A stretch of 64,000 nucleotides of DNA from Nocardia vinacea (GTDB lineage Bacteria > Actinomycetota > Actinomycetes > Mycobacteriales > Mycobacteriaceae): positions 186,001-250,000 of the forward strand of contig NZ_CP109149.1 in the NCBI RefSeq assembly GCF_035920345.1. The letters are read 5' to 3'. Of this stretch, positions 53,415-62,539 are shown in pieces; position 1 is the stretch's first letter, and each line of letters starts with the position of its first letter. The position numbers and the translations under genes were made by a program. A model generated the notes under the pieces. That model saw nothing but the letters and a program-made list of their open reading frames with translations, did not search any database and was not told the origin of the DNA.

Positions 53415-54388
53415 CGATTCCGTTCGTGGACAGACGCTTCGGCGCGACGCACCGCCGCGATCAGGTGGGTGAGCACCGCGTCGAGCGACGACAGCAGGCT
53501 ACGCACACGCGCTGCGGGCAGCACCCAGCCGGGAGCGCCGATCCGGCTGGAGCGTGCGGCGATGCCGTTGACGACCGCGCGCGCGGCTTGTCCGGCACTG
53601 ATCGGATTGGTGACGAATGCGGGCAGGGCTACGCGAATATCGTCGATGGGGTCCTTTGCGAGCACATCCCGCGCAAGGTCCGTGTCAACGAAGCCGAGAT
53701 ACGCCACACCCGCGGTGGTCTGATGGGGCGCGAGTTCGACCCGAAGTGCACGGACGAGTTGTTCGACACCGGCGTTGCTCGCGGCATACGACGCGTTGAG
53801 AAATCCGTTGATGAATGAATACACCGACGCGATAACCACGATGTGGCCACGTCGTTCGATGACATACGGGAGTGTTGCGCCCACGGTGCGCCACTGGCCG
53901 AGCAGATCGATATCCGCCGTCCGCTCGAATTCCGCCGGGTCGATGGTCAAGATGGAATCCGAGGGCGGCGCGATCCCGGCGTTGGCGATCACGATATCGA
54001 TGCCGCCGAATCGTTCAGCAGTTGCCTTGGCGGACTGGTGCAAGGCCTCGAAATCACTCACGTCGGCCTCGAAGGCCGCAGCACGGTCTCCGAGTTGTTC
54101 GGCCAACTCCTGGACGGGGGCGAGTCGGCGGCCGACGAGACTGACGGACGCACCCCGCGAGTAGCACTCCCGTGCGAATTCAGCACCCAGACCACGAGCT
54201 GCGCCGGTGATGAAGACGACGCGACCGTTGAGCGGAAGTCGTTCGCCGCGGCCAACGGCCCTTCTGGCGCGGTGTGCGAGTGTGCCTCCGATCGCGCGGG
54301 CCGCGCCGCGAAGGAGGTCAGAAGCGTTGAAGTCGGCCGTGCCGGATTCGGCGGCGTGCCGGGGCTGAGTTGAAGTCAAGTCGGTCAC
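53411..54388 (-). CDS. SDR-family protein lacking the catalytic lysine
   Basis: The 325-residue protein has a long N-terminal extension, the cofactor loop TGAARGLG (residues 61-68), ANAG at 135-138, Ser188 and Tyr201. The usual YxxxK reads YAASN, with Asn205 (codon AAC) in place of the catalytic Lys. The C-terminal 60 residues are hydrophobic to basic and may bind membranes (VRSLLSSLDAVLTHLIAAVR). It is the first gene of a two-gene operon with WS/DGAT. It may act on acyl intermediates or have lost redox activity and serve as a binding partner. The Asp/Arg pattern after beta-2 (GRR) suggests NADP. Confidence 0.9.
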   Translation of the reverse strand: MTDLTSTQPRHAAESGTADFNASDLLRGAARAIGGTLAHRARRAVGRGERLPLNGRVVFITGAARGLGAEFARECYSRGASVSLVGRRLAPVQELAEQLGDRAAAFEADVSDFEALHQSAKATAERFGGIDIVIANAGIAPPSDSILTIDPAEFERTADIDLLGQWRTVGATLPYVIERRGHIVVIASVYSFINGFLNASYAASNAGVEQLVRALRVELAPHQTTAGVAYLGFVDTDLARDVLAKDPIDDIRVALPAFVTNPISAGQAARAVVNGIAARSSRIGAPGWVLPAARVRSLLSSLDAVLTHLIAAVRRAEASVHERNR

Positions 54389-54849
54389 TCCGTGTGTCTT
54401 TCGGTACCGGCGGCATGACAGCCGCCGGGACAGGGGAGATCGCGTTTCTCGGCGTGTGCCGGAAACGTCCGTGGCTGCGCCTTCAGCGCCGGAGGTGCAG
54501 AAAGTGTCGAGTGGCTGGATCAGACTTGCGGCCGTGCAGAGAATCTCGCCGAGGCGATGGACACTGACCGGGGTGTCGTTGCGATCATCAGACGACGGAT
54601 GTCCGTGCGGGTCGCGAAGTGCATGAAGACGCTCCTTGAACGGGGGATATCCGCGTTGATGCGGCTCACCCTAAAGGCGTCGAAATGTCTCGGACAACGT
54701 TGCGACAGAATGAAAGCCGGGCCGCGATTCGTGCGGCGAGCACAAGTCTCCGACTGGGGCTGCGGCTCCGGGTCTCGGTCGAATCTGGTTGCGAAGGTAT
54801 GTCTTTACTCGAGCTCGTTGAGGCGCCTGCGGATGCTTCGTCGACGTGT

Positions 54850-55000
54850 CAGCCTCGAAGTGCGGGGCCGAGCAGGGCGAGGGTTTTCCGGATGCCTTGT
54901 TCGAGTACCGCATCGGCGAGCTGTTCGTCGGCCGGAGCGCGGGAAAGTTTCGGTGTGCCAACCATTGTGGCGAAACCGCCGAGGACTCGCATGCAAGAAT
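54850..55000 (-). pseudogene. TetR C-terminal fragment
   Basis: The minus strand encodes MRVLGGFATMVGTPKLSRAP followed by ADEQLADAVLEQGIRKTLAL, the last helices of a TetR-type ligand domain. It lies just below another TetR remnant in a different frame. The stretch 54389-54849 contains no gene I can support. Confidence 0.4.
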
Positions 55001-55051
55001 CAGGCTCGGCACACGCAATGGCGGCTCGACTGCCACACCGCAATGCCGCCG

Positions 55052-55520
55052 TCAACGTGCGGCGCGCAGCACGCTCCACCACACCTCGGTGATTCCGGCG
55101 ATGGCCGACGGGTCGTCAAGACCCGTTGTTCCGCGGACGACCTGCTGGTAGCACATGCGCTCGGTCATCCAGATCAGTGAGGTGGCAGTAGCCGCGGCTT
55201 CGGACTCGCTGAACCCCTCGACCCGGAGTCGCTCCCGCGCGATATCGACGAACCGGCCGAGAATTCCGTCCCAGTCAGCGGCGATGCCCTTATCGTATCC
55301 GGCCGCCTCGATGACGGCCCGCAACAGGGTGGCACGTTCGCGGAAGGTCGCGAGTATGCCCTGCACCGATGTCATGACCTGATCGCGCGTGATAGGGCCA
55401 TCGACCGCCAGGAACGGTGCGATAGCTACCAGCACCTCGTCGCCGCCCTTCTCGACGAGGGCCAGCAACAACTCGCGACGATCTTCGAAGTGCGCGTAGA
55501 ACACCGTCCGAGTACGGCCC
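55052..55520 (-). pseudogene. TetR regulator without its DNA-binding start
   Basis: The frame opens with RTRTVFYAHFEDRRELLLAL, the last helix of a TetR DNA-binding domain, and continues through the full ligand domain (FVDIARERLRVEGFSESEAA, WWSVLRAAR at the end). The first about 45 residues with most of the helix-turn-helix are missing, and a stop (TAA) lies upstream in frame. An ATG at 55504 could still give a 150-residue product that cannot bind DNA. Confidence 0.75.
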
Positions 55521-55560
55521 GCACGTTCCGTGCGCGCATGAGCGCATAGTTACGTGCAAG

Positions 55561-56034
55561 CTAACCGGCAGCGATGGGATCTGCTCGTAGTCCGGGCCCC
55601 GGCTGCAGGTCCACGTCGGTGTCGGCAACAGTCGCGCCGCACTGCTCGCAGACCAGCTCGGCGTGCAGCTGACCGCCGCATGCATTGTGCCGGGTCAGCC
55701 GCGGTAAGCCGTCCGGCCCCGCCAGGTGCCGGTCGCCCCAATGCATGAGCCCGACCACCGGCGTGCAGAGCTCGAGGCCGACCGCGGTCAGCCGGTACTC
55801 GAAGCGAGGGGGGTGCTGCTGATACTCGATGCGTTCCAGGACGCCCGCCTCGACCAACCGCTTGAGCCGGTCAGTGAGCACGTTGCGGGCGATGCCCAGG
55901 CTGCGCTGGAACTCGTCGAAGCGACTCAGGCCGAGCATCGCGTCGCGGACTATCAGCAGTGTCCATCGCTCGCCGAGAACTTCGAGCGTAGAAGCGATCG
56001 AGCACACCTGGCCGTCGTAAGTGCGGTTGAGCAT
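55561..56034 (-). CDS. HxlR family transcriptional regulator
   Basis: The 157-residue winged-helix protein has the HxlR core: CSIASTLEVLGERWTLLIVR, DAMLGLSRFDEFQRSLGIAR, LTDRLKRLVEAGVLER and the wing YQQHPPRFEYRLTAVG. The C-terminal extension carries an unusual two-Cys pair (LVCEQCGATVADTDVDLQPG) plus CGG, which suggests zinc binding or redox sensing. HxlR proteins respond to aldehydes or oxidative stress. It lies 9 bp downstream of the alpha/beta hydrolase stop on the same strand, so the two likely share a transcript. Confidence 0.9.
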   Translation of the reverse strand: MLNRTYDGQVCSIASTLEVLGERWTLLIVRDAMLGLSRFDEFQRSLGIARNVLTDRLKRLVEAGVLERIEYQQHPPRFEYRLTAVGLELCTPVVGLMHWGDRHLAGPDGLPRLTRHNACGGQLHAELVCEQCGATVADTDVDLQPGPGLRADPIAAG

Positions 56035-56043
56035 CCGCCGATT

Positions 56044-56910
56044 CTACGACGGTACGGTTGCGTGACAATACTCGGTAGTCATAAGGTCCGCGACCAGTTC
56101 GGGCTCGTCGACCTGGACGTAGTGCCCGGAGTTTTCGATCAGATGCAGGTTGTTGTTGGGGAACTGTCCGGCGAACCGCTTCGCCAACCGCGGATTGAGG
56201 AAAGGGTCGCTGACGCCGAAGATGATCCGTACGGGACGGTGGAAGTGCTGAAGCTGGCGGGCTTTCAGCCGCCGGGAAGCCAGTTGGCCGAGCATGCCGG
56301 AGGTGTGCCGCCAGAACGCCGGCCGTGAGGCGTGAAACTGCTCGAACAGCCGTGGGACGAGTTCGGCGCGTGCGTCGCCGTCGCGGATGAATGAGCCCAC
56401 CTGATAGTGGAAGAGGCGCTGCTCGAGGTCCGGGCGCATCGCCGACAGCTTACGGGCGATCGCATTGATCCCCGGGGTCGAGTACAGCACGATGGCATGT
56501 GGCCGTCGAAGCCCGATCGTCCATTCGTAGTAGGTGTTGAGCAGCACGAGCTCCTCGACCCGCTCCGGATTCCGCAGTGCCCAGTCGATGGCCGGCGGAC
56601 CGGACGCATCGTGCGCGACCAGGACTACTCGCTCGTCCGGCAAGCTGTTCACCACTGCGTCGATATCCCCCACCTGGTTGGTCGCGGTGTATGGGTAGCC
56701 GGTCGGCTTATCCGATTCCCCCCACCCGAGGAAGTCGAACCGCACCACGCGGCGGCGACCGACAAGGTGCGGCATGAGGCGGTCGTAGAGATGCATGCTG
56801 TCGGGAAAGCCATGCATGAGCACCAGCGGTGCTCCTGGCCCGTCCGTAACCTCAGCGTGTATCCGGTGCTGTCCTCGCCGGACTGAGAGCGGGTGGGTCG
56901 TCGTATCCAT
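56044..56910 (-). CDS. Alpha/beta hydrolase, epoxide hydrolase/dehalogenase-like
   Basis: The 288-residue protein has the oxyanion motif HGFPDS, the nucleophile elbow VAHDASG with Asp as nucleophile, an acidic residue in FGVSDPF and the catalytic His in NSGHYVQVDEPE. An Asp nucleophile with HGFPDS points to the epoxide hydrolase or haloalkane dehalogenase branch. The cap domain lies between residues 130 and 220. The substrate is unknown. It precedes the HxlR gene, which might control it. The region upstream to 57484 shows no gene I can support. Confidence 0.88.
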   Translation of the reverse strand: MDTTTHPLSVRRGQHRIHAEVTDGPGAPLVLMHGFPDSMHLYDRLMPHLVGRRRVVRFDFLGWGESDKPTGYPYTATNQVGDIDAVVNSLPDERVVLVAHDASGPPAIDWALRNPERVEELVLLNTYYEWTIGLRRPHAIVLYSTPGINAIARKLSAMRPDLEQRLFHYQVGSFIRDGDARAELVPRLFEQFHASRPAFWRHTSGMLGQLASRRLKARQLQHFHRPVRIIFGVSDPFLNPRLAKRFAGQFPNNNLHLIENSGHYVQVDEPELVADLMTTEYCHATVPS

Positions 56911-57484
56911 CGGGGTCTACTCCACATCGAGTTGAGTTTTTTCATGCAACTCGGTGACCTTAACATGAGTTGTGAAGAAACCAACCGTTGCAATTTGCCA
57001 AGTGAAGAGGACAATGCGCTACCTGGTGGACCCGTCCGGTTGGCTTGGCGGGTACGACGCCGCCAGCAACTCCTGTTCGCCAGTCGCTGCAACCGCTCGG
57101 CCAGCCGGGGGAAGCTGGTGATCGTTGCATGATCGGACTGCTTGCCGAACTACTCGGCAGTGCGACCGGCGGCGGCAGCGCCCATCGCTCAGCCGCGGTC
57201 CCATCCCGCACTCCGAGAAGGCCGGTGCTGCGGGTATCCGGACTCGCAATCTGGCGGGCCCATCGCCCTCCTTGCTCGATGTGGCTGGCATGGCGTGGCG
57301 CACCGCCTCTTCGGCTGCCAGGTCAGTTGCATCAGAAAACTGATCAGTTTAAGGTCGGGTGAAGCCGATCGGTTTTCAGTGAGAGTCGGGGAACCTACGA
57401 CGTCAACCTGATGTCGGCGTTGTCGACCAGGAGCGGTGCGGGCGGATTGACGTCCTACCCCAACCAGTCAGAGGAGACATACCA

Positions 57485-58458
57485 ATGCCAGAGCGCAATC
57501 CCATCCTGATCACCGGCGCCGCCGGCGAAGTCGGTGGTGTGAGCAGAACGATGGTCGAGATGCTGCTCGAGCAGGGTTATCCCGTGCGCGCGTTCGTGCG
57601 ACGGGACGACGAACGCGCGCACTCGCTGCGCCAGGCCGGGGCCGAGATCTTCGTCGGCGACCTACTCAACATCGCCGACGTGACGGCTGCTCTGAAGGGC
57701 TGCCGGCGTATCTACTTCAGCATGAGCCTGTCGCCCTACTACACAGACGCCGTCGCTCTGATGGCCGCGGCGGCACGGGCCCAGGGCGACATCGAGGTCT
57801 TCGTCAACATCTCCGAGTACGAGCAGTCGTTCATGACATTCGACAAGATGACCGCGCCGGAGGAAGAACGGCGTGCGTGGCTCGGCGGACTCATCGCAGA
57901 CTGGTCGCCGCAGCAGCGGGCGCACTGGGTCGCCGAGCAGGTGGGGACTGGTCCGGCGTCCCGACCGTCAACGTGCGAGCGGCCATGTTCGTCGAGAACC
58001 CCATCTTGACCTGGCTTGCGCTGGCCCCGTTGGGCAATGGTGAACTGCGCCTGCCCTTCGGCTACCAGCGGCTGGCGCCCCTCGCCGGCTACGATGTGGC
58101 GGAGGTGTGCGTGAAGATCCTCGTCGATCCGGCACCGCACCTCTCGAAGTCCTACGACCTCACCGGTCCGGAGCTGAAGGACATGCACGGGTTCGCACAG
58201 GACTACGCAGCCGTGCTGGGACGCCAGGTCACCTACGTTCCCGAAGACGTCGAAATCTGGAACGAGACCTACGTGGACAGTGCCCTGGCCGCGTTGCCGC
58301 ACACTGCGGAGCACCTCAAGACCCTGACCCGGCTGATGGGCGGCGGCGGGTACCGCGGCGTCACCGACCAGCTGGAAACCCTGCTCGGGCGTCGGCCGAA
58401 GACCGTGCGGTGGGCGCTGGAGAACAATCCGCGCCTACAGAAAGTGGCAGCTGGCTGA
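57485..58458 (+). pseudogene. NmrA/NAD(P)-binding protein interrupted by a frameshift
   Basis: The first part (57485-57945) reads LITGAAGEVGGVSRTMVEML, RAFVRRDDERAHSLRQAGAE, a Rossmann start, and ends with HWVAEQV. After a frame change near 57942, in a run of four G, the text continues with SGVPTVNVRAAMFVENPILT and ends LENNPRLQKVAAG at 58458. Adding one G restores a single frame of about 323 residues of the NmrA/SDR-like family. The RBS AGAGG fits the start. A true single-base deletion, a sequencing error in the G-run or slippage are all possible. Confidence 0.75.
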
Positions 58459-58551
58459 GCCGCTGAGCAAGGCGAGACAAGGCACTTTTAGCCGGACTCG
58501 GCGAGCGCCAAGGCCCTGGCGTAACGACATTCTTAAACAGCGAGGTGGAAT

Positions 58552-58839
58552 ATGATTTCAGTGATTGCTCAGGCGATCCTCAAGGACGGTAAAGGACCGG
58601 AATTCGAGTCGATTATTGCCCGTCTTGTGAAACAGGTAGCGGAACATGAGCCAGGAAACCTCACCTATCGCCTGGTGCGATCTCAGACCGATCCGAATGA
58701 CTATCGCTTCTTCGAATTGTATTCCGACCGCGTGGCCTTCGAATCGCACAGCCGGTCCGAGCATTTCCGATCAGCCTGGAAGCTGATGACGCCGCTAATG
58801 GCCAGTGCGCCGAAGATCGAACTATTCGACACAGTCTGA
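58552..58839 (+). CDS. Small ABM-type monooxygenase
   Basis: The 95-residue protein has the dimeric alpha+beta-barrel pattern of antibiotic-biosynthesis/YgiN monooxygenases: ISVIAQAILKDGKGPEFESI, EPGNLTYRLVRSQTDPNDYR, FFELYSDRVAFESHSRSEHF. The conserved Asn/His positions fit quinol or small polycyclic substrates and no cofactor is needed. AGGTGG stands 5 bp before the ATG at 58552. It lies 93 bp after the NmrA-like gene on the same strand, so both may belong to a quinone-detoxifying pair. Confidence 0.85.
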   Translation: MISVIAQAILKDGKGPEFESIIARLVKQVAEHEPGNLTYRLVRSQTDPNDYRFFELYSDRVAFESHSRSEHFRSAWKLMTPLMASAPKIELFDTV

Positions 58840-59103
58840 TCTGCGCTGAACGGTAGCCAAATCGGCCGATGGGCAGGCTGGGCATCCCCACCGGTCCGCC
58901 TTGGCGCATGGCGACGCAAGACCCAAGGGCTATTGGCTACTTCATCTCATCGCTGTAGTCAACAGCCCATTCGGAGCACGCCAGCACCTGATCTACCGGA
59001 CACGACGAACACGCCACCAGCCACATGCTGGGACGCCGCGAACACCCTGCGACGCTACCGAACCCATGAAACTGAGTTGGCCAATGATGCCAAGCGTGAC
59101 GCG

Positions 59104-59138
59104 AAAACGGCCCGGAACCATCAGGTTCCGGCCGTTTT
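59104..59138 (-). terminator. Terminator behind the second tRNA fragment
   Basis: AAAACGGCC and GGCCGTTTT with inner GGAACC/GGTTCC form a long stem around ATCA (59104-59138), readable on both strands. On the minus strand it follows the tRNA 3' end directly, as tRNA terminators do. Confidence 0.85.
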
Positions 59139-59143
59139 CCCTA

Positions 59144-59188
59144 GTAGCGGGGACAGGATTTGAACCTGCGACCGATGGGGTATGAGCC
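59144..59188 (-). tRNA. Truncated tRNA-Met-like 3' half, candidate attachment site
   Basis: Read on the minus strand, GGCTCATACCCC gives an anticodon loop with CAT. It is followed by GGTCGCAGGTTCAAATCC-TGTC, a complete T-arm, and CCCCGCTAC as the 3' acceptor strand, which fits an actinobacterial initiator tRNA-Met. The 5' half and the left side of the anticodon stem are absent. The bases before the loop match no tRNA. Confidence 0.7.
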
Positions 59189-59478
59189 AACGAGGACGGC
59201 CCCAGGCGGGTCGTGAGCGCAACGGAATCCCTTTGCGCTGGCCATCGGGGTGTCAGCCGTCCGCGCTGTCCAGGTTATTCCACCCGCCTCGGTGGATACC
59301 GCTGTTCGGTGGGGAAGCTCGGTTGCCGTTTCAGAGTTGGATAGCGTCAAATCCTTTGCGCTGCAAAATATTTCACGTGTCGATGTGTTCGGAGGGGCAC
59401 TTGACCACTATGCACACGTCTTCTATCAGCGGAAACAGTTCGGAATACATGGACACCGAACTGGCCGAGCGGGCGCTC

Positions 59479-60444
59479 CTACGGGTGATGGTCCTCGGAT
59501 AGTCCGCGATGTACGGAATTCGTTGCCGAGGCCAGGGTCGTGGCATGCACACGAAGCCGGACCGTCGCCGCACGCAAGAGCGGCGTCTGGAGCTCCAGCT
59601 GGTCAGCGGTCGTAAGGAGATTGCCGAGGATCGTCTCGACCTCAGTGCCTCTTCCGTCGACGAAGTCTCGGTACAGGGAGGTTGTGAACGGCGAGCCGGA
59701 CATGGTGAGCATGTTGGTCACGCGGGACATTGCTTCGGCGCGGACGGGGTGGCCGGATCGCTCGAATACTGCGGCGATTTCGGCGATAATCGCGGTGATC
59801 GCCCCCCTACCGTCGTCTTCGGCGACGATCCGGCCAACCGGTCCGCCGAGCAGGACGGTCGTGGTTGCGCCGGCGGCCATGAAGAACCATTTCTCCCACA
59901 TGTCCTGCTCGATCGTCGATGAGATGGCGTGGTCGATCTCGGCGGCCGAGAGTTCCGCTGCGATCCGGTCCAGCACCGGGGTGCGGTTTCCATCGAGCTC
60001 GCCGTATGTGATGTGCGCACCGGGGGCGAGCATCAGAATCCGCCCTCGCGCGTCCAGTTGAGTTGCGACGAGACCAACGCCGCCAAGGGCTGCCCGTTCA
60101 CCGAAGCGCTCGCGAATTGTTTCGATGTGACGAATGCCGTTGAGCAGCGGAAGGATCCTCGTGTGCTCCGCCACGGCGTGCGCGATGTCGTCCAGAGCTG
60201 GCACAAGCGCGTCTGCCTTCACCGCCAGCAGCACCAGATCGTAGGGCTCGGTGAGTTCAGCGGCTGTCAGCGCACGAACCCGCGTGGTCGTGGCCCCTTC
60301 CGGTCGCATGAGAGTCAACCCATGCGTTCGGAGCTGAGCGACGCGCTGGCCGCGTGCCAGAAAGTTTACGTCGCGCCCAGCGGCGACGAGTTCAGCGCCG
60401 AAATATCCGCCTACCGCGCCGACGCCGACGATAAGGATTCGCAT
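59479..60444 (-). CDS. 2-dehydropantoate 2-reductase family protein
   Basis: The 321-residue protein follows the PanE/ApbA pattern. It has the NADP loop ILIVGVGAVGGYFGAELVAA, the KADALVPALDDI Lys region near residue 75, LLNGIRHIETIRERFG with the conserved Asn, and the C-terminal helical domain with EKWFFMAAGATTTVLLGGPV. The family reduces ketopantoate in CoA biosynthesis, but many actinobacterial paralogues have other substrates. The stop of the MFS gene is 14 bp before its start on the same strand, so the two are probably one operon under the operators at 62.1-62.3 kb. Confidence 0.88.
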   Translation of the reverse strand: MRILIVGVGAVGGYFGAELVAAGRDVNFLARGQRVAQLRTHGLTLMRPEGATTTRVRALTAAELTEPYDLVLLAVKADALVPALDDIAHAVAEHTRILPLLNGIRHIETIRERFGERAALGGVGLVATQLDARGRILMLAPGAHITYGELDGNRTPVLDRIAAELSAAEIDHAISSTIEQDMWEKWFFMAAGATTTVLLGGPVGRIVAEDDGRGAITAIIAEIAAVFERSGHPVRAEAMSRVTNMLTMSGSPFTTSLYRDFVDGRGTEVETILGNLLTTADQLELQTPLLRAATVRLRVHATTLASATNSVHRGLSEDHHP

Positions 60445-60458
60445 GGATCGCTTCTCTC

Positions 60459-62069
60459 CTAAGGCGCGAAAGACTTTCCGGTCCCGGGATGGGCAGTCTT
60501 CGCGGTATCAATGTTCGTTGGTTCGGCCGGCCGGTGGCGGATGAACAACACGGTGGGTATCACGATGGCGGCAATTATGGTGGCGGTGACCAGGGCGCTC
60601 AGGTGGGATGCGTCTGTGAAGGCCCGTCGGGCGCTGTCTGCGACGAGTGATGCGAGTTCTGTTGGGAGACGGGCGGAATCGTGGTTGCCGCGCTGTGCCG
60701 CGTCGACCACGGAGTCGATCGTCTGCTGCGGGAGATGGTGCTCGGTCAGCCGCTCGCCGAGTTCGTCGCCAAATTTGGTGGTCAGGATGGTTCCGGTCAC
60801 GCTGGCGCCGAGCACGTTTCCGAGTTGGCGGAACATGTTGACCATCGCGCTGGCCATCCCTGCCTGGGACCGGTGGACGCTGATGACCGCGGCTGCGGTG
60901 GAGGGGGCTACGAGCAGTCCGGTCCCGATGCCGACAATGATGAGACCCGGCCATAGTCGGGAAGAATCCGGGCCTGCCTCGATCGCGCGCAGCGCGAAAA
61001 TCCCTGCGGCCATGACGATCAAGCCGACCGTCAATATGACCTTGAAACCGATCCTGTGCGCGATTTTGCCGGCGAGGGCGCTGATGAGGATGAACGGCAC
61101 GAACATGGCGAGCGCGCGGACACCCGCACCGAGCGGGGTGACACCCTGGACGTGCTGGCAGTAGAGGACCACGAGCAGGGATGTGCCGGTGAAGCCGAAC
61201 ATGGTGGTCGCGGCCACGGCCATGACCATGGTGAATGAACCCGATCGGAAGAGCTTGATGTCGATCATCGGATCGTGGTGCCGAGACTCGTACCAGGCGA
61301 AGATGACCAGCGAGACCGCGAAAGTGGTGTAGGCGCAAAGGATTTCGGTCGAGAAGTAGCCGAGTGTCTTGCCCTCGATAATGGCGAAAGCCAATGAGGC
61401 GACAGCGATCGTGCCCAGCATGAGGCCCACGGGGTCGAGCTTGCGGTCCGGTTGGCGACTCGCAGGCACGAAGAGAACGGCGCCGAGGAAGGCGATGACT
61501 CCGAGCACCATGTTGGTGACAAAGATCGAGTGCCAGGAATAGTGCTCCAGCAGCACGCCGGTCACGATCGGCCCGACGGCCAAGCCGAGGCCCGAGCTGC
61601 CCGCCCAGATGCTGACGGCCTCGGTGCGCTCGCGTGGGTCGGCGAACGTATGTGCCAGCACCGCCAGGCTGCTGGGCAGGATGGCCGCACCGCCGATACC
61701 GATGATCGCCTGGCCGACGATCAGCAATGCTGTGTCGTTCGCAGCGAGGGCGACGACGCTCCCGCCGGTGAAGAGCACGGCGCCGACCATGAAGACGACG
61801 CTGCGGCCCACGATATCGGCCAGTGTCCCGGCCGCCAGGATCAGGCTTGCGACGATGAGGCTGTAAGTACTTGTGATCCATACAGTTTCAGTCGGTGACG
61901 CGTGCAGCTCATCCTGGATCCGGGCTAGGCCGGTGATCGTCGAGGACACGTTGACGAAGGCCGTCATCGAGCCCACGCAGAGCACCGCCAGTGTGAACCA
62001 GCGTCTGACGTTCTGGCCCGATCGCCGCTCCTGCCTTCGTTCGACAAGAATCTCGATTTCTTCAACCAC
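60459..62069 (-). CDS. MFS transporter, DHA2 (14-helix) type
   Basis: The 536-residue transporter has the DHA2 drug:proton antiporter layout with about 14 helices. The conserved loop GTLADIVGRSVVFMVGAVLF, the LAVGPIVTGVLLEHYSWHSI motif C, and DPVGLMLG between the halves are visible. The N-terminal 25 residues are Arg/Glu-rich. It likely exports a drug or an endogenous compound. The start at 62069 has a weak GAA-GGAAC site. The palindrome at 62127-62150, 58 bp upstream, lies in the expected promoter region and suggests repression by a TetR-like protein. panE-like follows 14 bp later. Confidence 0.92.
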   Translation of the reverse strand: MVEEIEILVERRQERRSGQNVRRWFTLAVLCVGSMTAFVNVSSTITGLARIQDELHASPTETVWITSTYSLIVASLILAAGTLADIVGRSVVFMVGAVLFTGGSVVALAANDTALLIVGQAIIGIGGAAILPSSLAVLAHTFADPRERTEAVSIWAGSSGLGLAVGPIVTGVLLEHYSWHSIFVTNMVLGVIAFLGAVLFVPASRQPDRKLDPVGLMLGTIAVASLAFAIIEGKTLGYFSTEILCAYTTFAVSLVIFAWYESRHHDPMIDIKLFRSGSFTMVMAVAATTMFGFTGTSLLVVLYCQHVQGVTPLGAGVRALAMFVPFILISALAGKIAHRIGFKVILTVGLIVMAAGIFALRAIEAGPDSSRLWPGLIIVGIGTGLLVAPSTAAAVISVHRSQAGMASAMVNMFRQLGNVLGASVTGTILTTKFGDELGERLTEHHLPQQTIDSVVDAAQRGNHDSARLPTELASLVADSARRAFTDASHLSALVTATIIAAIVIPTVLFIRHRPAEPTNIDTAKTAHPGTGKSFAP

Positions 62070-62126
62070 GCGTGTTCCTTTGCTCGAACTTCGGAGGAAC
62101 GAAGTCGGGTGTCGACGTTACCACAG

Positions 62127-62150
62127 CTGACTATGGTGTAGGATAGTCAG
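62127..62150. promoter_or_regulatory. Palindromic operator near the MFS promoter
   Basis: CTGACTAT and ATAGTCAG form a perfect 8-bp inverted repeat with an 8-bp spacer. The site matches the 24 bases at 62306-62329 in 19 positions. It lies in the 5' region of the leftward MFS-panE operon. Confidence 0.75.
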
Positions 62151-62304
62151 GGTGGTTGTGTTGTGCGGTCATGACGCTAAGTCCGCGCCGCACAGTCCGT
62201 GTGGGACGCGACTGCTAGACCCGGGTACGCGTCAGCCTGTTTCTTTGTGGTGGGCGCTTCCTTCGTCGCCCGGCCTGTTGCGGGCATTGCAATATCAAGC
62301 GACT

Positions 62305-62330
62305 GCTAACTATGGTCTAACATAGTTAGC
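62305..62330. promoter_or_regulatory. Second palindromic operator of the same type
   Basis: GCTAACTATG and CATAGTTAGC form a perfect 10-bp inverted repeat around GTCTAA. It has the same geometry and the same inner GGT(G/C)TA as the site 179 bp to the left. No regulator gene is present in the window on either side. The stretch to the right seems to be decayed. Confidence 0.75.
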
Positions 62331-62539
62331 CGTGTAGTTCTGTGACGCCTGCGCCAAAGTCGCTGCTCGACGTCACCCGCGTCACCCGATCAACGGTCGC
62401 CCGTCCACCGCGTGCGGCTTCGATGTCCCGCCGAGGAGATGAGTGCATTGATCCCTGCCGACGAAACCTCCGACGGCACTTGGCCCTACATTGCGACGCA
62501 GGTTCCGATGGCTGCGCGACACCACTCTGATTCCTCATC

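Noticed and set aside
54557..55180. Plus-strand ORF of 207 codons near 54.6-55.2 kb
   Set aside because: It is Arg/Ser/Cys-rich with no family features. Minus-strand TetR sequence covers its second half.
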